This document shows positions 22,273-23,973 of a DNA stretch of 23,973 bases, in pieces; the first letter of the stretch is position 1; the number at the start of each line of letters is the position of its first letter. The stretch is from Pseudomonadota bacterium (GTDB taxonomy: Bacteria > Pseudomonadota > Alphaproteobacteria > Rhizobiales > Xanthobacteraceae). Location of the stretch: assembly GCA_023414975.1 (NCBI GenBank), contig JAEZMI010000328.1, positions 1 through 23,973 of the forward strand, given 5' to 3'. The notes below the pieces were generated by a model, which saw only the letters and a program-made list of their open reading frames with translations, was not told where the DNA came from and ran no database searches. A program made the translations under genes and the position numbers.

Positions 22273-23532
22273 TCACCTTTTCAGGCTCATCAGAACGTCG
22301 AGCAGTTCCGAGCCGGTCTGGAAGACCTTGGAGTTGGCGGTGTAGTCGCGCTGGGCGGAGATCATCTCCGTGAGCTCGCTCGCCATGTCGACGTTGGAGC
22401 GCTCGGTGGCACCGGACACCATGGTGCCGAGCCCGCCCTGATTGGCGAAGCCGATCTGCAGTTCTCCCGACTCCCGCGTGGGCTCGAAGACGTTGCCGGC
22501 GAGCGGGTTCAGCCGGTCCGGGCTGGTCACGAAGGCGAGCGGGATCTGATAGAGCGGCGACTTGCGGCCCTTCAGGTCGATGGCCGAAACCACGCCGTTC
22601 TCGTCGATCTCAACGCCCTCGACCGAGCTCGGCGCGTTGCCGTCCGCCGTCGCCGTCAGCGGGGTGTAGCCGTCGGCGAGCTGCGTCATGCCGGTGAGGT
22701 CGAAGGTCAGCGTCTGGCCGTTCGGCACGTTCAGCGAGCAGGTCGGCGCCGAGGTCAGGGCGCCGAGATTGTCGAAGGTCAGTGTCTGCGTGGCGAGCGG
22801 GGCGGCGGTATAGGGGAAGGTGCCGAAGGCGGGCGCATTGGCACGGTCGAAGACCGTCATCTCCCACTCGATGGGCGCGTTGCTGGTCTTGCTCAGGAAG
22901 ATGTCGAGCGTGACCTCGTTGCCGAGATTGTCGAAGACCACGAGCGAGGACTTCTGCGAAAAGGTCGAGGCCGCCACGTTATCGGCCGGCGTGTCGCCCG
23001 CGATCACGGTGTCGGACGAGGGCAGGTTCGCCGCGAAGGTGCCGATGCGGCTCGGATTGGCCGCGAGGCGCACATCGGCCACCTTCACCGCCTGCAGGCC
23101 GCCCGCGCCGTTCAGCACGACATTCGGATCGCCGCCGGTGATGTCGTAGCCCATCAGCGTGAAGCCGGCGCTGTTCACCAGATTGCCGGTGGAGGCGTCG
23201 ACGGCGAAGGAGCCGGCGCGCGTCAGAACGGGCAGGCCGTTGTCCGGCGGGGAGACCAGGAAGAAGCCGTTGCCCTGAATGGCGAGGTCGGTGGTGGAGG
23301 GCGTGAAGTTCAGCGCCCCGTCCTTGGTGATCTCATAGCGCACGTGGGTGTTCACGGCGCCCGAATTGTACTCGCCGAAGCCGCTCTCCAGGAGCAGGCT
23401 GGAGAATTCGGTGGTGGCGCGCTTGTAACCGGCCGTCCCCGAATTGGCGATGTTGTCGGCGATGGTGCCGAGCTTGTTCGACTGCGCCGACATACCGGAG
23501 ACGCCGGTGCGCATCATGCCGTAGAGGCTCAT
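22273..23532 (-). CDS. flgE: flagellar hook protein FlgE
   Basis: A 419-residue hook subunit. The N-terminus has MSLYGMMRTGVSGMSAQ and LGTIADNIANSGTAGYKR (21-38), the rod/hook signature. The FlgE D1/D2 middle is present (for example LTRAGSFAVDASTGNLVNS). The C-terminus has NVDMASELTEMISAQRDYTA and ends ELLDVLMSLKR. The ATG at 23532 is chosen because AGGAG lies 8 nt upstream and the protein then starts as in the family; an in-frame start at 23562 would add ten atypical residues. Length fits hook proteins of about 400-430 residues. It is the first gene after the largest gap on the minus strand and probably the head of the downstream transcription unit. Confidence 0.95.
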   Translation of the reverse strand: MSLYGMMRTGVSGMSAQSNKLGTIADNIANSGTAGYKRATTEFSSLLLESGFGEYNSGAVNTHVRYEITKDGALNFTPSTTDLAIQGNGFFLVSPPDNGLPVLTRAGSFAVDASTGNLVNSAGFTLMGYDITGGDPNVVLNGAGGLQAVKVADVRLAANPSRIGTFAANLPSSDTVIAGDTPADNVAASTFSQKSSLVVFDNLGNEVTLDIFLSKTSNAPIEWEMTVFDRANAPAFGTFPYTAAPLATQTLTFDNLGALTSAPTCSLNVPNGQTLTFDLTGMTQLADGYTPLTATADGNAPSSVEGVEIDENGVVSAIDLKGRKSPLYQIPLAFVTSPDRLNPLAGNVFEPTRESGELQIGFANQGGLGTMVSGATERSNVDMASELTEMISAQRDYTANSKVFQTGSELLDVLMSLKR

Positions 23533-23637
23533 TTCTTCACTCCTGACGTGGCGTTTGCGCATATGACGCCGTTTGGCTTGCGCGAAACTGGCGGGACGCT
23601 CCGCCCGGCGGGTTCATGGGGCTTATCGCCGGATGGC
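23533..23637 (-). promoter_or_regulatory. fliI-flgE intergenic region with candidate promoter and dyads
   Basis: This 105-bp gap is the longest in the motility run. On the minus strand, GGCGATAA (23623-23630) matches 7 of 8 bases of the sigma-28 -10 box GCCGATAA. TAAG (23645-23648) lies 14 nt upstream, against TAAA and 15 nt in the enteric consensus. Closer to flgE are an inverted repeat GGCGT-N11-ACGCC (23550-23570), an imperfect dyad GTTT..AAAC (23571-23588) and a 5-bp hairpin (23590-23605) without T-tract. No good sigma-54 site (TGGC-N8/9-TTGC) is seen. Many Hyphomicrobiales lack a FliA sigma factor, so the sigma-28 reading is weak. A promoter for flgE here is plausible on position alone. 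Confidence 0.3.
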
Positions 23638-23973
23638 CTATCCCCTTATGGCTTGGGCGAGTTCGGCGAACGGGTCCCCGGCGGGCGGGGAATCGGCGTA
23701 TTGGCGCAGCGCGTCATAGATGCGCGGAACCAGCGTGACGGCCTGGTCCAGCTCCGCGTCCGTGCCGGGCGTGTAGCCGCCCATGAGGCGCAGATCCTTG
23801 GTGTCCTCGAAGCGCGCGATCATACCCTTGAGCCGCCGCACCAGATCGCGCTGCTCGGGCGACCAGACGAGATCGGCGAGGCGCGAGACCGAGCGCAGCA
23901 CGTTGACCGCCGGGAACCGGCCCTGATCGGCGATGGCGCGGTCGAGCACGATGTGCCCGTCCAGCGTGCCGCG
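23638..23973 (-). CDS. fliI: flagellar export ATPase FliI, C-terminal part (5' end outside window)
   Basis: The last 111 residues of the flagellum-specific ATPase, open to the window edge. It starts in the conserved GTLDGHIVLDRAIADQGRFPAV (position 23973 downwards), which follows the catalytic core of F1-beta-like export ATPases. It continues with SVSRLADLVWSPEQ and MGGYTPGTDAELDQAV, then the C-terminal helical domain that binds export chaperones. FliI powers unfolding and entry of export substrates with FliH and FliJ. The stop TAG at 23638-23640 precedes a 105-bp gap before flgE. The Walker motifs lie outside the window. Confidence 0.93.
   Translation of the reverse strand, partial: RGTLDGHIVLDRAIADQGRFPAVNVLRSVSRLADLVWSPEQRDLVRRLKGMIARFEDTKDLRLMGGYTPGTDAELDQAVTLVPRIYDALRQYADSPPAGDPFAELAQAIRG

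Overview
The window is very GC-rich, with strong G/C bias at third codon positions, and is almost entirely coding. Gene content and order point to an alphaproteobacterium of the Hyphomicrobiales (Rhizobiales). The diagnostic features are the pair flbT-flaF, a short FlgD, a rod-binding FlgJ/CheL protein without a muramidase domain, and the order flgE-flgK-flgL-flaF-flbT-flgD-fliQ-flhA-fliR. The cluster mcp-cheA-cheW-cheY-cheB-cheR behind the flagellar genes, with a CheA carrying a C-terminal receiver, suggests the Xanthobacteraceae / Azorhizobium / Ancylobacter neighbourhood. That placement is inference from layout, not a database result.

Positions 1-6031 (plus strand) hold accessory metabolism. 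The tail of an ABC-transporter permease is followed, in a tightly overlapping operon, by a cytosine-deaminase-type amidohydrolase, an FAD-linked oxidase and a Flavodoxin_2-type NAD(P)H oxidoreductase. Uptake, hydrolysis and oxidation of a small nitrogen heterocycle is a reasonable guess; the substrate cannot be read from the sequence. Next come a MarR-type regulator with a dyad upstream, a D-2-hydroxyacid dehydrogenase of the glyoxylate/hydroxypyruvate reductase type, and a secreted protein with two AprI/Inh (metalloprotease inhibitor) domains.

Positions 23973-6044 (minus strand) hold about 18 kb of motility genes on one strand, mostly with overlapping stop and start codons. Reading in the direction of transcription: fliI (3' part only), a 105-bp gap with possible promoter elements, flgE (hook), flgK and flgL (hook-filament junction), flaF and flbT (flagellin regulation), flgD (hook cap), fliQ, flhA and fliR (export gate), a FliJ-like coiled-coil protein, a FlgJ/CheL rod-binding protein, a FlgN-like chaperone, a membrane-anchored protein with FliL-like topology, a chemoreceptor, then cheA, cheW, cheY, cheB and cheR. 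The layout joins late flagellar assembly, its export machinery and the chemosensory pathway. No cheD is present, and the receptor has no CheR/CheB-tethering pentapeptide.

The most unusual items are in CheA. Its C-terminal receiver has lost the phosphoacceptor (Asp to Glu, residue 861) and the switch Thr/Ser (Ala, residue 891). It has two tandem CheW domains. In place of a recognisable P2 domain it has nine perfect pentapeptide repeats. Also worth a look are the tandem Inh-domain inhibitor, the FliL-like protein of unassigned function, and candidate control sites upstream of flgE and marR. I see no RNA genes, insertion sequences, prophage, CRISPR arrays or gene-free stretch above 300 bases (the largest gap is 120 bp). 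I found no convincing wholly new system.
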